Below are positions 43,083 through 52,108 of a stretch of 64,000 nt of DNA, in pieces. Every line of letters starts with the position of its first letter. Within the stretch, counting starts at the first letter, position 1. Origin of the DNA: Microcella pacifica (GTDB lineage: Bacteria > Actinomycetota > Actinomycetes > Actinomycetales > Microbacteriaceae); assembly GCF_009371975.2 (NCBI RefSeq), contig NZ_VIKT02000012.1, forward strand, positions 1-64,000, written 5' to 3'. Made by a program: the position numbers and the translations under genes. Under the pieces are notes generated by a model. It was not told where the DNA came from. It made no database searches and saw only the letters and a list, made by a program, of their open reading frames with translations.

Positions 43083-43113
43083 AGGAGAGCGCTGCGCGCT
43101 GCGCGCGCAGCAG

Positions 43114-44028
43114 CTAGTACTGCCAGGGGAAGGGTGCCCAGTCGGGGGCGCGCTTCTCGAGGAAGGCGTCGCGGCCCTCGACGGCCTCGTCGGTGCCGTA
43201 GGCGAGCCGCGTGGCCTCGCCCGCGAAGAGCTGCTGGCCGACCATTCCGTCGTCGGTGAGGTTCATGGCGTACTTGAGCATGCGGATGGCCGTCGGGCTC
43301 TTCGTGAGGATCGTCTCGGCCCAGTCGAGCGCCTCCGCCTCGAGGGAGGCGTGCGGCACGACGGCGTTGACCGTTCCCATCTCGTAGGCGCGCTGCGCGT
43401 CGTACTCGCGCGCGAGGAAGAAGATCTCGCGCGCCACCTTCTGGCCGACCTGCTTCGCGAGGTAGGCGCTGCCGTAGCCGGCGTCGAACGAGCCGACGTC
43501 GGCGTCGGTCTGCTTGAAGCGCGCGTGCTCGGCGCTCGCGAGGGTCAGGTCGCACACGACGTGCAGCGAGTGCCCGCCACCTGCCGCCCACCCGGGCACG
43601 ACAGCGATGACGACCTTCGGCATGAAGCGGATCAACCGCTGCACCTCGAGGATGTGCAGCCTCGACGCCTTGCCAGCGTCGACCGTGTCGGCCGTCTCAC
43701 CCTCGGCATACTGATACCCGCCGCGCCCGCGGATGCGCTGGTCTCCGCCCGAGCAGAACGCCCAGCCGCCATCCTTGGCGCTCGGCCCGTTGCCGGTGAG
43801 CAGCACGACCCCCACGCGAGGGTTCTGGCGCGCGTCGTCGAGAGCGCGGTAGAGCTCGTCGACCGTGTGCGGGCGAAAAGCGTTGCGCACCTCAGGCCGG
43901 TCGAGCGCGATGCGCGCCACGCGCCCCGTCGTGTCGAGGTGGTACGTGAGGTCGGTGAGGTCGTCGAAGCCCGGCGCGACCCTCCAGCGGGCGGCGTCGA
44001 ACAGTTCGGAGACGTGCGGCTCGGCCAT
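43114..44028 (-). CDS. menB: 1,4-dihydroxy-2-naphthoyl-CoA synthase
   Basis: MenB, a crotonase-fold enzyme, cyclises o-succinylbenzoyl-CoA. The 304-residue protein has the oxyanion-hole regions VLLTGNGPSAKDGGWAFCSG and VIAVVPGWAAGGGHSLHVVC, the family-typical AKQVGQKVAREIFFLAREY and the C-terminal ending in APFPWQY. TAGGCT is 6 nt before the ATG. The gene is bracketed by intergenic inverted repeats at 43014-43082 and 44053-44128. Confidence 0.96.
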   Translation of the reverse strand: MAEPHVSELFDAARWRVAPGFDDLTDLTYHLDTTGRVARIALDRPEVRNAFRPHTVDELYRALDDARQNPRVGVVLLTGNGPSAKDGGWAFCSGGDQRIRGRGGYQYAEGETADTVDAGKASRLHILEVQRLIRFMPKVVIAVVPGWAAGGGHSLHVVCDLTLASAEHARFKQTDADVGSFDAGYGSAYLAKQVGQKVAREIFFLAREYDAQRAYEMGTVNAVVPHASLEAEALDWAETILTKSPTAIRMLKYAMNLTDDGMVGQQLFAGEATRLAYGTDEAVEGRDAFLEKRAPDWAPFPWQY

Positions 44029-44052
44029 GCCGCGAGCCTACCCGCGCACCCG

Positions 44053-44128
44053 GTTCGCAACTCAGGCAGAGCCCACCGGACGACTGTGTTCACGGGTCAC
44101 TTCTGCGCGTACAGCCTGAGTTGCGAAC
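44053..44128. repeat. 76-bp inverted-repeat element, GTTCGCAACTCAGGC arms
   Basis: GTTCGCAACTCAGGC (44053-44067) and GCCTGAGTTGCGAAC (44114-44128) are perfect 15-bp reverse complements. The total length is 76 bp, identical to the element at 11529-11604 with the same arms. It sits between the divergent menB and menC genes, 24 nt from the menB ATG and 20 nt from the menC ATG, so it must overlap both promoter regions. Confidence 0.85.
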
Positions 44129-44148
44129 AGAAGCGGCAGACTGGGGCG

Positions 44149-45147
44149 ATGGATGCTCTGCCCGAGCTCGACGACGTGCTGAGCCGCTCCCACGTCGTGA
44201 GCGTGCCGCTCACCACGCGGTTCCGCGTCGTGCAGCACCGTGAGGCCGTGCTGCTCGACGGCCCGGCGGGGTGGAGCGAGTTCGCGCCCTTCCTCGAATA
44301 CTCAGATGCCGAGGCCAGCACGTGGCTCGCCGCGGCCCTCGACTTCGGCTGGCGAGAGTCGCGGGCTCCAGCGCTGCGGCAGAGCATCCCGGTCAATGCC
44401 ACGCTGCCCGCCGTGCCGCTCGATCAGATCGCGGGCGTCCTGAGCCGCTTCGGCGATTGCCGCACCGTGAAGATCAAGGTTGCCGAACCGGGCGAGAGCC
44501 TCGCCGACGACGTCGCCCGGGTGCGCGAGACGCGGCGGCTCATCGGCGCTGCCGGGCGCATCCGCCTCGACGCGAACGGCGCGTGGAACCTCGACGAGGC
44601 CGAGCACGCCGTGCGCGAGCTCGAGCAGTTCGACCTCGAATACGTCGAGCAGCCGTGCGCGAGCGTGCCCGAACTCGCCGAGCTGCGGCGGCGCATCCAC
44701 CGCATCGACGTTCTCGTGGCCGCCGACGAGAGCGTGCGCAAGGCCGCTGATCCCCTCGCGGTAGCACGCGCCGAGGCCGCCGACCTGCTCGTCATCAAGG
44801 CGGCCCCGCTCGGGGGCGTCGACCGCGCGCTGCGCATCGTCGCCGAGGCCGGGCTGCCCGCGGTGGTCTCGAGCGCCCTCGACACGAGCGTGGGTCACGC
44901 GATGGGTGCGGCCCTGGCCGCGCGACTGCCGAGCCTCGAGTTCGACTGCGGGCTCGGCACCGGCGCGCTGCTCGCCGACGACATCGCCAACCCGCGCATC
45001 GTGCCCGTGAACGGTGCGATCGGCGTGGGCCGGGCATCCCTCGATGCGGATGCTCTGACTCGCCTTTCCGCGCCCGCCGACCGCACCGCCTGGTGGCGCG
45101 AGCGCCTCACGCGCTGCCACGCCGTGCTCGCCACCGCACCTCGCTAG
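44149..45147 (+). CDS. menC: o-succinylbenzoate synthase
   Basis: MenC (enolase superfamily) dehydrates SHCHC to o-succinylbenzoate. The 332-residue product has the catalytic Lys in TVKIKVAEPG, the metal ligands in RLDANGAWNLDEAE, YVEQPCASV and VAADES, and the second Lys in LLVIKAAPLGGV. The ATG at 44149 has CAGACT 6 nt upstream. A much longer open frame running in from 41575 is an artefact of high GC. Confidence 0.94.
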   Translation: MDALPELDDVLSRSHVVSVPLTTRFRVVQHREAVLLDGPAGWSEFAPFLEYSDAEASTWLAAALDFGWRESRAPALRQSIPVNATLPAVPLDQIAGVLSRFGDCRTVKIKVAEPGESLADDVARVRETRRLIGAAGRIRLDANGAWNLDEAEHAVRELEQFDLEYVEQPCASVPELAELRRRIHRIDVLVAADESVRKAADPLAVARAEAADLLVIKAAPLGGVDRALRIVAEAGLPAVVSSALDTSVGHAMGAALAARLPSLEFDCGLGTGALLADDIANPRIVPVNGAIGVGRASLDADALTRLSAPADRTAWWRERLTRCHAVLATAPR

Positions 45148-45228
45148 GCAGAAAGTACCTACCCCGCGCGAGTGGATCGCTCGCTACTCTCGAGTCAGGT
45201 CATCGATCCGGGCCTCGGGAGGTCAACC

Positions 45229-45837
45229 ATGCGTCGTGCAGGATTCGCCGCCACCATCGCCGTCGCCGGAGCGCTCGCGCTCACGGGATGCGGCGCCCCC
45301 TCCGGCGACGCCGAGCCCGACCCGGCGGAGGACGGGGCGGTCGAGGAACCGACCGCCCCGGAGGAGAAGCCGACGGACCCGACCGACCCCGCGTGCCTCG
45401 TGGGCGACTGGCGTATCGCCGAAGACCAGATGCAGTCGTTCTACGACGCGCTCGCCGCCGACCTCGACGGCGTCTCCTTCGCCATCGACGGGAGCGTCGG
45501 GCTCTCGTTCACGGCAGACGAGTACCGCTACACCTCCGACTTCGTGCTCGATCTCACGATCGACGGCGCCGGCGAGGGTGAAGGCGTCGCGACGGGCGGC
45601 CTCGGCGGCACCTACACGGCGGAGGACGGCGTCATCACGACGACGCTCGTCGACAACGACCTCTCCGTCATCGTGACGGTGATGGGCCAGACCATCGACG
45701 GCTCTGACCTGGCGGGCGGCCTGCTGCTCTCCGACCCGATCAACGATGCGCCGTTCGACTGCTCGAGCGGCACGCCCGTGCTGCAGTTCGAGACCGGCTC
45801 GGGCCGCACGCCCGTCGCGCTCACACCGGCGAGCTGA
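45229..45837 (+). CDS. Putative lipoprotein, unknown function
   Basis: A 202-residue exported protein. The signal peptide MRRAGFAATIAVAGALALTG ends in the lipobox LTGC. A Pro/Glu/Asp-rich linker (about 25-60) follows, then a beta-rich domain beginning CLVGDWRIAEDQMQSFYDAL with a conserved-looking WRI and a late Cys (FDCSSGT). No enzyme motif is seen. The sequence resembles small lipocalin-like or YceI-unrelated lipoproteins of actinobacteria, but I cannot name the family. A GGGAGGT ribosome binding site precedes the ATG, and a TACTCT box lies about 40 nt upstream. Confidence 0.75.
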   Translation: MRRAGFAATIAVAGALALTGCGAPSGDAEPDPAEDGAVEEPTAPEEKPTDPTDPACLVGDWRIAEDQMQSFYDALAADLDGVSFAIDGSVGLSFTADEYRYTSDFVLDLTIDGAGEGEGVATGGLGGTYTAEDGVITTTLVDNDLSVIVTVMGQTIDGSDLAGGLLLSDPINDAPFDCSSGTPVLQFETGSGRTPVALTPAS

Positions 45838-45918
45838 CGCCCGCGAGCTGAGCCCGACCCCGCGAGTCTGAGGGGCGACTACAGGCCGCACGGGCCCGGA
45901 CTACCGCGGGGCACAGAC

Positions 45919-45966
45919 TCCGCCGCGCCGACACTACTTTTACCGGGGTGGAGCCGGCGCGGCGGA
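45919..45966. terminator. Convergent terminator dyad at the GC-content boundary
   Basis: TCCGCCGCGCCG (45919-45930) and CGGCGCGGCGGA (45955-45966) are perfect 12-bp arms around a 24-nt spacer with a TTTT run. It lies between the plus-strand lipoprotein gene and the minus-strand ccsB. The lower-GC region begins just beyond it. Confidence 0.6.
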
Positions 45967-45997
45967 CCACCCGACCGCGCGCCCCTAGATAGCGCGC

Positions 45998-46957
45998 CTA
46001 CAGCCCCGAGTACGAGTGCAGCCCGTTGAAGTACAGGTTGACGATCGAGTAGTTGAAGAGCACGGCGCCGAAGCCGACGATCGCGAGCCACGCCGAGCGG
46101 TTGCCCCGCCAGCCCCGCGTCGCGCGCGCATGGATGTAGCCGGCGAAGAGCGTCCAGATGATGAAGGTCCAGACCTCCTTGGTGTCCCAGCCCCAGTACC
46201 GACCCCAGGCGCGCTCGGCCCAGATGGCGCCGGCGATGAGCGTGAATGTCCAGAACACGAAGCCGACGACCGTCACCCGGTAGGCGAGCGATTCGAGAAC
46301 GGATGCGCCGGGCAACGTGTCGAGGAAACGCAGGCCCGCACTCTCGCGGGCCTCACGCCGCGCCTGCATCAGCTGCATGATGGAGAGCCCGGCACCGATC
46401 GCGAAGAATGCGGTAGCCAGGGCAGCGACGAGAACATGGATGACGAGCCACGCCGACTGCAGTGCGGGCGGAGTGGGGACAACATCCACGTAAAAGTTGA
46501 CGGTGACGATCCCCAGCGAGAGCACGACGAACCCCGTGATGTAGGCGCCAAGATAGCGGAGGTCTTTCCACAGTTGCACGGCGACGAAAGTACCCATCAT
46601 GACGACGGTGGCGGTGAGACCAAACTCGAACATGTTCGTCCACGGCACGCGCTCCGCAGCGAAGCCGCGCGTGAGGACGGCGGCAGCGTGCAGCACGAAC
46701 CCGAGGATCGAGAGGGCGAGGCCCGCTCGCTCGTACCTGGTTGCTCCGCCCGACTGGAGCGGAGCAACCGGACGTTCGAGGACGCTGGTCATGCTCGAGG
46801 AGTTCACAGCCGCCTGCTGCGCCCGCGCGGCTACCGGCTCGGCGCGCTGGGCAGACCTCTTGGCCAGATCGAGCGTGAAGAGGATGAAGGCGACCGTGTA
46901 GACGCCCATGGCCGAATACACGGCGACGAGGGAGTAGGCAACGAGATTGTCCATCAC
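45998..46957 (-). CDS. ccsB: Cytochrome c biogenesis protein CcsB (CcsA family)
   Basis: A 319-residue integral membrane haem-handling protein of the System II cytochrome c synthase, working with ResB. About eight spans are visible, and the tryptophan-rich haem motif WGRYWGWDTKEVWTFIIW is present with flanking His residues. A GTG at 46957 is preceded by TACGAT at 6 nt (46969-46964), so it has its own leaderless-type promoter and does not need read-through from resB. In other actinobacteria ccsB directly follows resB; here resB is 16.4 kb away. Base composition is already lower than in the genes to the left. Confidence 0.93.
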   Translation of the reverse strand: MMDNLVAYSLVAVYSAMGVYTVAFILFTLDLAKRSAQRAEPVAARAQQAAVNSSSMTSVLERPVAPLQSGGATRYERAGLALSILGFVLHAAAVLTRGFAAERVPWTNMFEFGLTATVVMMGTFVAVQLWKDLRYLGAYITGFVVLSLGIVTVNFYVDVVPTPPALQSAWLVIHVLVAALATAFFAIGAGLSIMQLMQARREARESAGLRFLDTLPGASVLESLAYRVTVVGFVFWTFTLIAGAIWAERAWGRYWGWDTKEVWTFIIWTLFAGYIHARATRGWRGNRSAWLAIVGFGAVLFNYSIVNLYFNGLHSYSGL

Positions 46958-47063
46958 AACCTCATCGTACGATGTGCAGCTGTGAGGCGCCGCCTCGCCG
47001 CTGCTCCTCGATCAGGGGCCTCCGGCCCATACATCTCCTAGCTGCCCTCTCGATGCTGAGGGC

Positions 47064-47786
47064 ATGCCCCGAAAAACTCGGCCCGTGAAGTCCGCCCGCC
47101 GCAAGAAGTCGCCCGTGTCGCCGCGCGCCGCACAACTCATCGCGGTCGGCGTGGCGCTCGCCTTCATCGCGATCATCGTCGCGATCGTCGTTTCGAGTCT
47201 CAACCGGGCGGAGCCGCAAGCATTGCCGACAGTTGCGCCGAGCGACGCAGGCGAACTGTTGCGGGAGAACCCGCACCTGCTCTCGGACGTGGCGCCGCAG
47301 GACGCGGATGCTGTGCTCGTCGAGTTCGTCGACTTCCAATGCCCCGCCTGCGCTACGGCGAGCCCCATCGTTCAGCAGGTGGCCGACGAGTACGGCGACC
47401 GCCTCGCCGTCGTCGTGCGCAATCTACCGCTCACGAGTATTCACCCGCACGCTGTGGAAGCTGCGGTTGCCGCCGAGGCCGCTGCCGCACAAGGGGAATT
47501 CGCGGCAATGTACAAGGAGTTGTTTGCGACGCATCAGGAGTGGAGTTCGGCTCGCGGCGATCAGTCCGACACGTTCCGTGACCTGGCCGAACAGCTCGGC
47601 CTTGACATGGACGAGTACGACCGCGTCGCCGACGACCCCGCGACGCGAGAGCGAATTGCACTCGACCAGGCAGACGCCTTCGCGCTCGGGGCAACAGGCA
47701 CCCCAAGCTTTTTCCTCGACGGCGAACTCGTTCAGCTCAACTCTTTTGACGACCTGCGTGCTGCTGTCGAATCCGCGCTCCAGTAG
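47064..47786 (+). CDS. DsbA-family thioredoxin-fold protein (membrane-anchored)
   Basis: A 240-residue protein with a very basic N-terminus (Arg/Lys in residues 3-16), one TM anchor (24-45) and an extracytoplasmic DsbA-like domain. The active site is FQCPACA (C93, C96) and the cis-Pro loop is GATGTPSFFL. It should oxidise or isomerise thiols in exported proteins, and VKOR (53.9 kb) is a plausible reoxidant. It is divergent from ccsB. A second DsbA-like gene is at 50.9 kb with closely similar layout but a CEAC site. Confidence 0.9.
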   Translation: MPRKTRPVKSARRKKSPVSPRAAQLIAVGVALAFIAIIVAIVVSSLNRAEPQALPTVAPSDAGELLRENPHLLSDVAPQDADAVLVEFVDFQCPACATASPIVQQVADEYGDRLAVVVRNLPLTSIHPHAVEAAVAAEAAAAQGEFAAMYKELFATHQEWSSARGDQSDTFRDLAEQLGLDMDEYDRVADDPATRERIALDQADAFALGATGTPSFFLDGELVQLNSFDDLRAAVESALQ

Positions 47787-47807
47787 AGCGCAACGGGTCG
47801 AAAAGCG

Positions 47808-49388
47808 TCATCGCGACGCGCCTGACACATCGCTCACGCCGCTTCGCGCATCGCCATCGGTCCGGGCTCGTCGCTGCACAACACCGTTCCTCGACCATGC
47901 CAGGAGGAGGACGCCGACGCCGAGACCGGCCGCGGCGAGCTCGAACCATCCGCCGGCGGCAGCAGCAGGCGTCAGGCCCTCGAAGAGCTCGACCTCCGCG
48001 ACGATGCTCCCTGGTTCGTGCCAGGGAAGTTGAGCCAGTGTGCGCCCGTCAGGGCCAATGATGGCCGTGAGGCCGACGGTCGAAACATTGACCACCGTGC
48101 GACCCAGCTCGATAGCGCGAGCCCGAGCAATGGCCAACTGTTGCGCACTCTGGTCGGTGCGACCGAAGTCGGCATTGTTGGAGGCCGAGAAGATGACCTG
48201 CGCACCCTCCAGCACCGAGTCTCGGAGCACGGTGTCGTCGGCGATGTCGAAACAGATATTGATGCCCGTGGGCACTCCATCGACAGTGAAGATGGCATCG
48301 GCCGACCCCGGCGTGTAGTCCCGCGCTACCAGGTCGATAAGATCGGGGGCCAACGGTCGCCAGAATTCACGATCCGGCACGTACTCACCGAATGGAACGG
48401 GGTGGCGCTTGTCGTAGAAGTCGACTGCTCCCGAGCCTTGCTGCCACAGAATCTGCGTGTTGTAGGTGAGTCCCCCGCGCTCGGTGACGGCCCAACCGAT
48501 CAGCGGTGCGCCCGCTTGCCGCGATACCCGGTCGAAAACGGCGGCGGTTCGCGCATCGTCAAGCGGGCTGCGGTCCGTCGAGCCTTCCGGCCAGACGATC
48601 ACGTCCAGATCGCGATCCAGCACGGGAAGCGTCGCCTCGTACTGCGCGGCCAAGAGCGCGCCGTCGTTGCGGTCGTCAAAGTATCCCGCCGGTCCGTTCC
48701 CCTGAATCGCCGCGACGCGCATGCTGCCGGTGGACGACATCGGCCATGTCGGTATGGCGACGAGCACCGCAGTCAGGAGCGCTGGTACCACGGCGTCACC
48801 CCAGCGGGCAGGCGAGAACGGGCTCAACATCTCGACGACGAGCGCCACGAGCGCCACCATGAGGAAGCTCACTCCCGACAGCCCGACCCACGAGAGCAAA
48901 TCGCTGAACGGGCTCTCCGACTGCGACATGGCTAGCCGTCCCCAAGAAAAACCGCCATACGGCCACGTGCTGGCGACCATTTCGCGAAGAACCCACAAAC
49001 CGGCGATGGCCGAGGGCACCAGGTACCGAGCATGACTATTCGCACCAGACGTCGGAAGCCATCTGTACGCCAGAGAGATGAGGAGACACCCCAGCGCGAA
49101 CAGCGCCGCCTGCAGGGCGACGAGAGCCCCCATCGGCAACGGGCCGAGGAAGAGAGAAGCCCATTGAATCAACGCAAGATAGAAGGTTGCGCCGGCCACG
49201 AATCCCACGAGCAGGGCACCACCTGCGCTTCGCCCGATAAGGGCAACAAGCAGAAGACCGACCCCGATAAACGGAAGCGGCCACATGCCACGATCCGGGA
49301 AGCCGGCGTCGAGAAGCAGGCCCGCTCCCGAAGCAAGGGGAAGGGCGAGCCACAGCGGAATCATCCGGCCGCGTGCATGGGCTTCCAT
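47808..49388 (-). CDS. lnt: Apolipoprotein N-acyltransferase
   Basis: A 526-residue membrane enzyme that N-acylates the lipid-modified Cys of lipoproteins. About seven to eight TM helices (residues 10-200 and a last one near 485-505) flank a nitrilase-type domain. The triad is visible as Glu in DVIVWPEGSTDRSP, Lys in DFYDKRHPVPFGEYVP and Cys in PTGINICFDIADD. The start overlaps the stop of the DUF6804-like gene by 1 nt (TGATG), so the gene ends a four-gene operon with dsbA-like, ctaG and the small membrane protein. Confidence 0.92.
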   Translation of the reverse strand: MEAHARGRMIPLWLALPLASGAGLLLDAGFPDRGMWPLPFIGVGLLLVALIGRSAGGALLVGFVAGATFYLALIQWASLFLGPLPMGALVALQAALFALGCLLISLAYRWLPTSGANSHARYLVPSAIAGLWVLREMVASTWPYGGFSWGRLAMSQSESPFSDLLSWVGLSGVSFLMVALVALVVEMLSPFSPARWGDAVVPALLTAVLVAIPTWPMSSTGSMRVAAIQGNGPAGYFDDRNDGALLAAQYEATLPVLDRDLDVIVWPEGSTDRSPLDDARTAAVFDRVSRQAGAPLIGWAVTERGGLTYNTQILWQQGSGAVDFYDKRHPVPFGEYVPDREFWRPLAPDLIDLVARDYTPGSADAIFTVDGVPTGINICFDIADDTVLRDSVLEGAQVIFSASNNADFGRTDQSAQQLAIARARAIELGRTVVNVSTVGLTAIIGPDGRTLAQLPWHEPGSIVAEVELFEGLTPAAAAGGWFELAAAGLGVGVLLLAWSRNGVVQRRARTDGDARSGVSDVSGASR

Positions 49389-49765
49389 CAGGGTGCGCCG
49401 GGGGTGTCGACACCTGACTCAGCCCGTGGAGAAACCTTGAAGAAGGCGGCGACGACGAGGAAGCCGAGGGCGGCGAGATACTGAGCGGCAACCCCCCAGA
49501 TGCCAGCGAACGGAATGGGGAAGGCCGGATTCCACAGCACCGCGATAGCCAGCAGGATCGGCAACCACCACCAGTGTCGAGCTTCGACAGCGAACCAAGC
49601 GATGATGAGGGCCATGATCGCCAGAACGTATCGAATCGGCATGAACGCTTCCGTGCCGACGAGCGCTAGCCCCGCCAGTGCGACGATGGCGGCGAGAAGT
49701 CCAGGCACCAGAGCCGGGCGCCGGTACACCGGTCGAGGGGGGTGAGCATCGACGCTTCGCCTCAT
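49388..49765 (-). CDS. Small membrane protein (DUF6804-like)
   Basis: A 125-residue protein with three to four TM helices (LVPGLLAAIVALAGLALVG; IRYVLAIMALIIAWFAVEA; WWWLPILLAIAVLWNPAFPI; AQYLAALGFLVVAAFF). The ARHWWWLPIL and WNPAFPIPF signatures resemble DUF6804 proteins of actinobacteria. The function is unknown. It overlaps ctaG by 4 nt and lnt by 1 nt, so it is translated as part of the same operon. Confidence 0.75.
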   Translation of the reverse strand: MRRSVDAHPPRPVYRRPALVPGLLAAIVALAGLALVGTEAFMPIRYVLAIMALIIAWFAVEARHWWWLPILLAIAVLWNPAFPIPFAGIWGVAAQYLAALGFLVVAAFFKVSPRAESGVDTPGAP

Positions 49766-50763
49766 GCTGTGGGGTCTCCGTCCGCCGCGACATCGCGGTT
49801 CCGTCGCGCCTGCGTCCCATGATCGCGTTGCCCCAGGCGCGCGAGGTAGTCGTTGTAGGCCTCGAGCCCGGGGGCACCCTCCTGGTCGGCGCGCACGTCG
49901 GCGGCAGCGGCTCGCGACGTATCGTCGCGATGCCAGCGGTGCAGGATATAGATCAGGAGGAGAACGGTAGGAGCTTCACCATAGGACCACGCCAGTCCAC
50001 CCGCGACCCCTTGATCCGCCAGGGGATCAACGCCGAGCGTCTGAGGCGGATTCGCAAAGTAATCCAGGACCAGAGAAGGGCTCATCATGAGGAGCACTCC
50101 GAAAAAGGCGTGTAGGGCTACCTCGGCCGCAAGATCGAGCGCTCGCGCCGGATAAGACATCCGAATGGGCAGGGGATCACTGCTCAGGATGGGAATCGTG
50201 AACAGCACGCCCGCGGCGAGAAAGCCGAGCTCGAGGGCAATGTGCCCCCACGGTGTCGAGAGAATGGGATCGGCGAAATTCGCGAGGTACAGGCCGTAGA
50301 AGGATAAGAGGAAGAGGGGCACGGTGAACACGGGATGCAGAAGCCCTCGGCTGACTCGGCTTCGAAGCCCTGCCATTGCGAAGCGCAGGACACCGCGCCC
50401 CCAGCCGTGATGCGGTGTCGCTCTGAGCAAGAGTGTGCCCGGCGAGCCGAGCACGAGCAGTGGCGGAATCAGCATCATGAGGGTCAGTTGCTGGAACATG
50501 AAGACGGAGAACATCACGTAGCCGTAGCCTTCGACTCCCAACCCCGTCACGAGCACGATCGACAAGCATCCCAGCAGGAAGACGACCGTCCGGCCCACGG
50601 ACCAGCGTCGACCCGTTACCCACAGCCGGACAGCACCGACGACGTAGAGCGCGGCGAGCGACAAGCCGACGAGCGGCAGGATCGGTAGGGGCTGCGGATC
50701 GAACGCCAGAAACTGCCCGAGGCTCGGCGGAGCCTCGGGCAGGTTCACCCAGTTTTCAGTCAC
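49762..50763 (-). CDS. Cytochrome c oxidase assembly protein (CtaG, caa3 type)
   Basis: A 333-residue membrane protein of the caa3_CtaG family, thought to deliver copper to the oxidase. Seven or so spans are visible. Family signatures are VFMFQQLTLMMLIPPLLVLG, LFLLSFYGLYLANFADPILS, the His in HIALELGFLAAG, HAFFGVLLMMSPSLVL, GGLAWSYGEAP and the tail GLEAYNDYLARL. The start is a GTG behind GAGGAGC. A homologous CtaG domain is fused to a CopD domain in the gene at 56.7-58.7 kb. Confidence 0.9.
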   Translation of the reverse strand: MTENWVNLPEAPPSLGQFLAFDPQPLPILPLVGLSLAALYVVGAVRLWVTGRRWSVGRTVVFLLGCLSIVLVTGLGVEGYGYVMFSVFMFQQLTLMMLIPPLLVLGSPGTLLLRATPHHGWGRGVLRFAMAGLRSRVSRGLLHPVFTVPLFLLSFYGLYLANFADPILSTPWGHIALELGFLAAGVLFTIPILSSDPLPIRMSYPARALDLAAEVALHAFFGVLLMMSPSLVLDYFANPPQTLGVDPLADQGVAGGLAWSYGEAPTVLLLIYILHRWHRDDTSRAAAADVRADQEGAPGLEAYNDYLARLGQRDHGTQARRNRDVAADGDPTA

Positions 50764-50867
50764 TTCTGATGCTCCTCACGCGTTCGGCGGCTAGCGTCTC
50801 GGCTTGCTTTGCTCGTTGTCCTCGGATTTCCAGCAGCGCGGTCGACGTTGCGTCAGAGACGCTCTCA

Positions 50868-51518
50868 TCAGTTGAGTTCCGCTTCGATGGCATTCTGGAG
50901 GTCGTCAAAGGAGTCCATTTGAACCATCTGGTCATTGACGAAAAAGGTAGGGGTCGAGGAGACTCCCAGCGAAACTCCCTCGTCGTAGTCTGACTTGACT
51001 CGTTGAAGGGTGGCAGGATCGGCGATCGCCGCGTCATAGTCGGCCATATCGAGTCCTATCTCCTCGGCAAACTGTCGGAAGAGCGGGGCGCGTGACTCCT
51101 GCGCCTCACCCCACTCCGACTGAGTCTGGAACAGACGGCTGTACATCGCCTCCAGCTGCCCCTGTTGTGCGGCGGCTTCCACGGCGACGGCAGCGTTCCT
51201 CGAGTTGTAGTGGCTGGGAAGCGGAAAGTACCGAATCGCGAAGGTCACCTCTCCGGCATATTCGGCGCGGAGGCCCTCCACGACTGGGTAGAAGGCACCA
51301 CAGGCCTCGCACTCGAAGTCGAGGAACTCGACTACCGTCACCGCGTCTTCTCCCGCGTCTTGCAAGATGTGGCTGTCCTCAGACAGCGCAGGGGCGGCGG
51401 TCGGCGCCGCAACGGGGCCTGGCTGTTGGTTCTGCGCTATGGCCACGATGACGAACGCGACCACCACGATCACGATCACGCCACTCAAGACGATGGCGAC
51501 TCTGACGTTTGAATTCAT
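50868..51518 (-). CDS. DsbA-family thioredoxin-fold protein (membrane-anchored)
   Basis: A 216-residue protein with an N-terminal TM anchor (about 6-28) and an extracytoplasmic DsbA domain. The active site is FECEACG (C70, C73) and the cis-Pro loop is GVSSTPTFFV. A strong AGAGGAG precedes the ATG. It heads the operon with ctaG, the DUF6804-like gene and lnt. The stop is followed by a 25-codon ORF overlapping it, which I do not consider a gene. Confidence 0.9.
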   Translation of the reverse strand: MNSNVRVAIVLSGVIVIVVVAFVIVAIAQNQQPGPVAAPTAAPALSEDSHILQDAGEDAVTVVEFLDFECEACGAFYPVVEGLRAEYAGEVTFAIRYFPLPSHYNSRNAAVAVEAAAQQGQLEAMYSRLFQTQSEWGEAQESRAPLFRQFAEEIGLDMADYDAAIADPATLQRVKSDYDEGVSLGVSSTPTFFVNDQMVQMDSFDDLQNAIEAELN

Positions 51519-51645
51519 GTTTGTTCTCCTCTAGAAATGATGGAACACGTGGGCGGGCGCGCACGGCAGTTGCCGTCGCGGCAATGAAGATGAGAGAGCG
51601 ATGGCGCGGGCTCAGCGACCGCTGAAGCTCAGACGGCGCCGGGTC

Positions 51646-52107
51646 CTACGTGCGATTCACGCACAGAGCGGCGAGTTCGGGTCGGAGCCAGCCGATGATC
51701 CTCCGAGGCGCGGACGATGTTGTGGGCCCAAGGACCCTGTCACCGGTCGATGATAAGCACGGTACGACTCGTCCGAACCACGCGCGAACGCCCAGGATGA
51801 ACAGGCCCGCCAGGCAACCGACAATCACGGTCATGCCACCTGCCATGAGGTAGGCGGCTTCGTTCTCGTCAGACGCGTCGGCCGTGTCGACAAGCACCCT
51901 GAGTTCGGTCGAGAGCAGCGCCTGACCACTGTCGGATGACAAGGATCGCTCGACAGGGCCCTGAGTCGCTTGCGAGTGATGGGCGACAAGGATCGCCGCG
52001 GCGACGAGGAGGAGTGTGACGATCGCCATGCCCACTCTCGCGGTTGTGGCGTGATGCCGAGGCGCAAGGTCGACTCGGAAATCTCGGCGCCACGAGACCT
52101 GCGTCAT
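51646..52107 (-). CDS. Two-span membrane protein of the czr-like operon, unknown function
   Basis: A 153-residue protein starting MTQVSWRRDFRVDLAPRHHA at 52107, 1 nt after the stop of the ArsR gene. There are two TM helices (about 26-42, VGMAIVTLLLVAAAILV, and 88-108, LMAGGMTVIVGCLAGLFILG) joined by a 45-residue extracytoplasmic loop. A basic tail contains two Cys. No family is recognised. Its place at the end of the CDF-ArsR operon suggests a link to metal export. Confidence 0.6.
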   Translation of the reverse strand: MTQVSWRRDFRVDLAPRHHATTARVGMAIVTLLLVAAAILVAHHSQATQGPVERSLSSDSGQALLSTELRVLVDTADASDENEAAYLMAGGMTVIVGCLAGLFILGVRAWFGRVVPCLSSTGDRVLGPTTSSAPRRIIGWLRPELAALCVNRT

Positions 52108-52108
52108 G

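Noticed and set aside
41575-44148. Long plus-strand extension in front of menC
   Set aside because: It lies opposite menA, menE and menB; the MenC family begins at 44149, where a promoter box is also placed.
50794-50868. 25-codon ORF overlapping the stop of the second DsbA-like gene
   Set aside because: It has TGATGA coupling but an Arg/Ser/Lys-rich product with no family and poor codon pattern; more likely spacer before ctaG.
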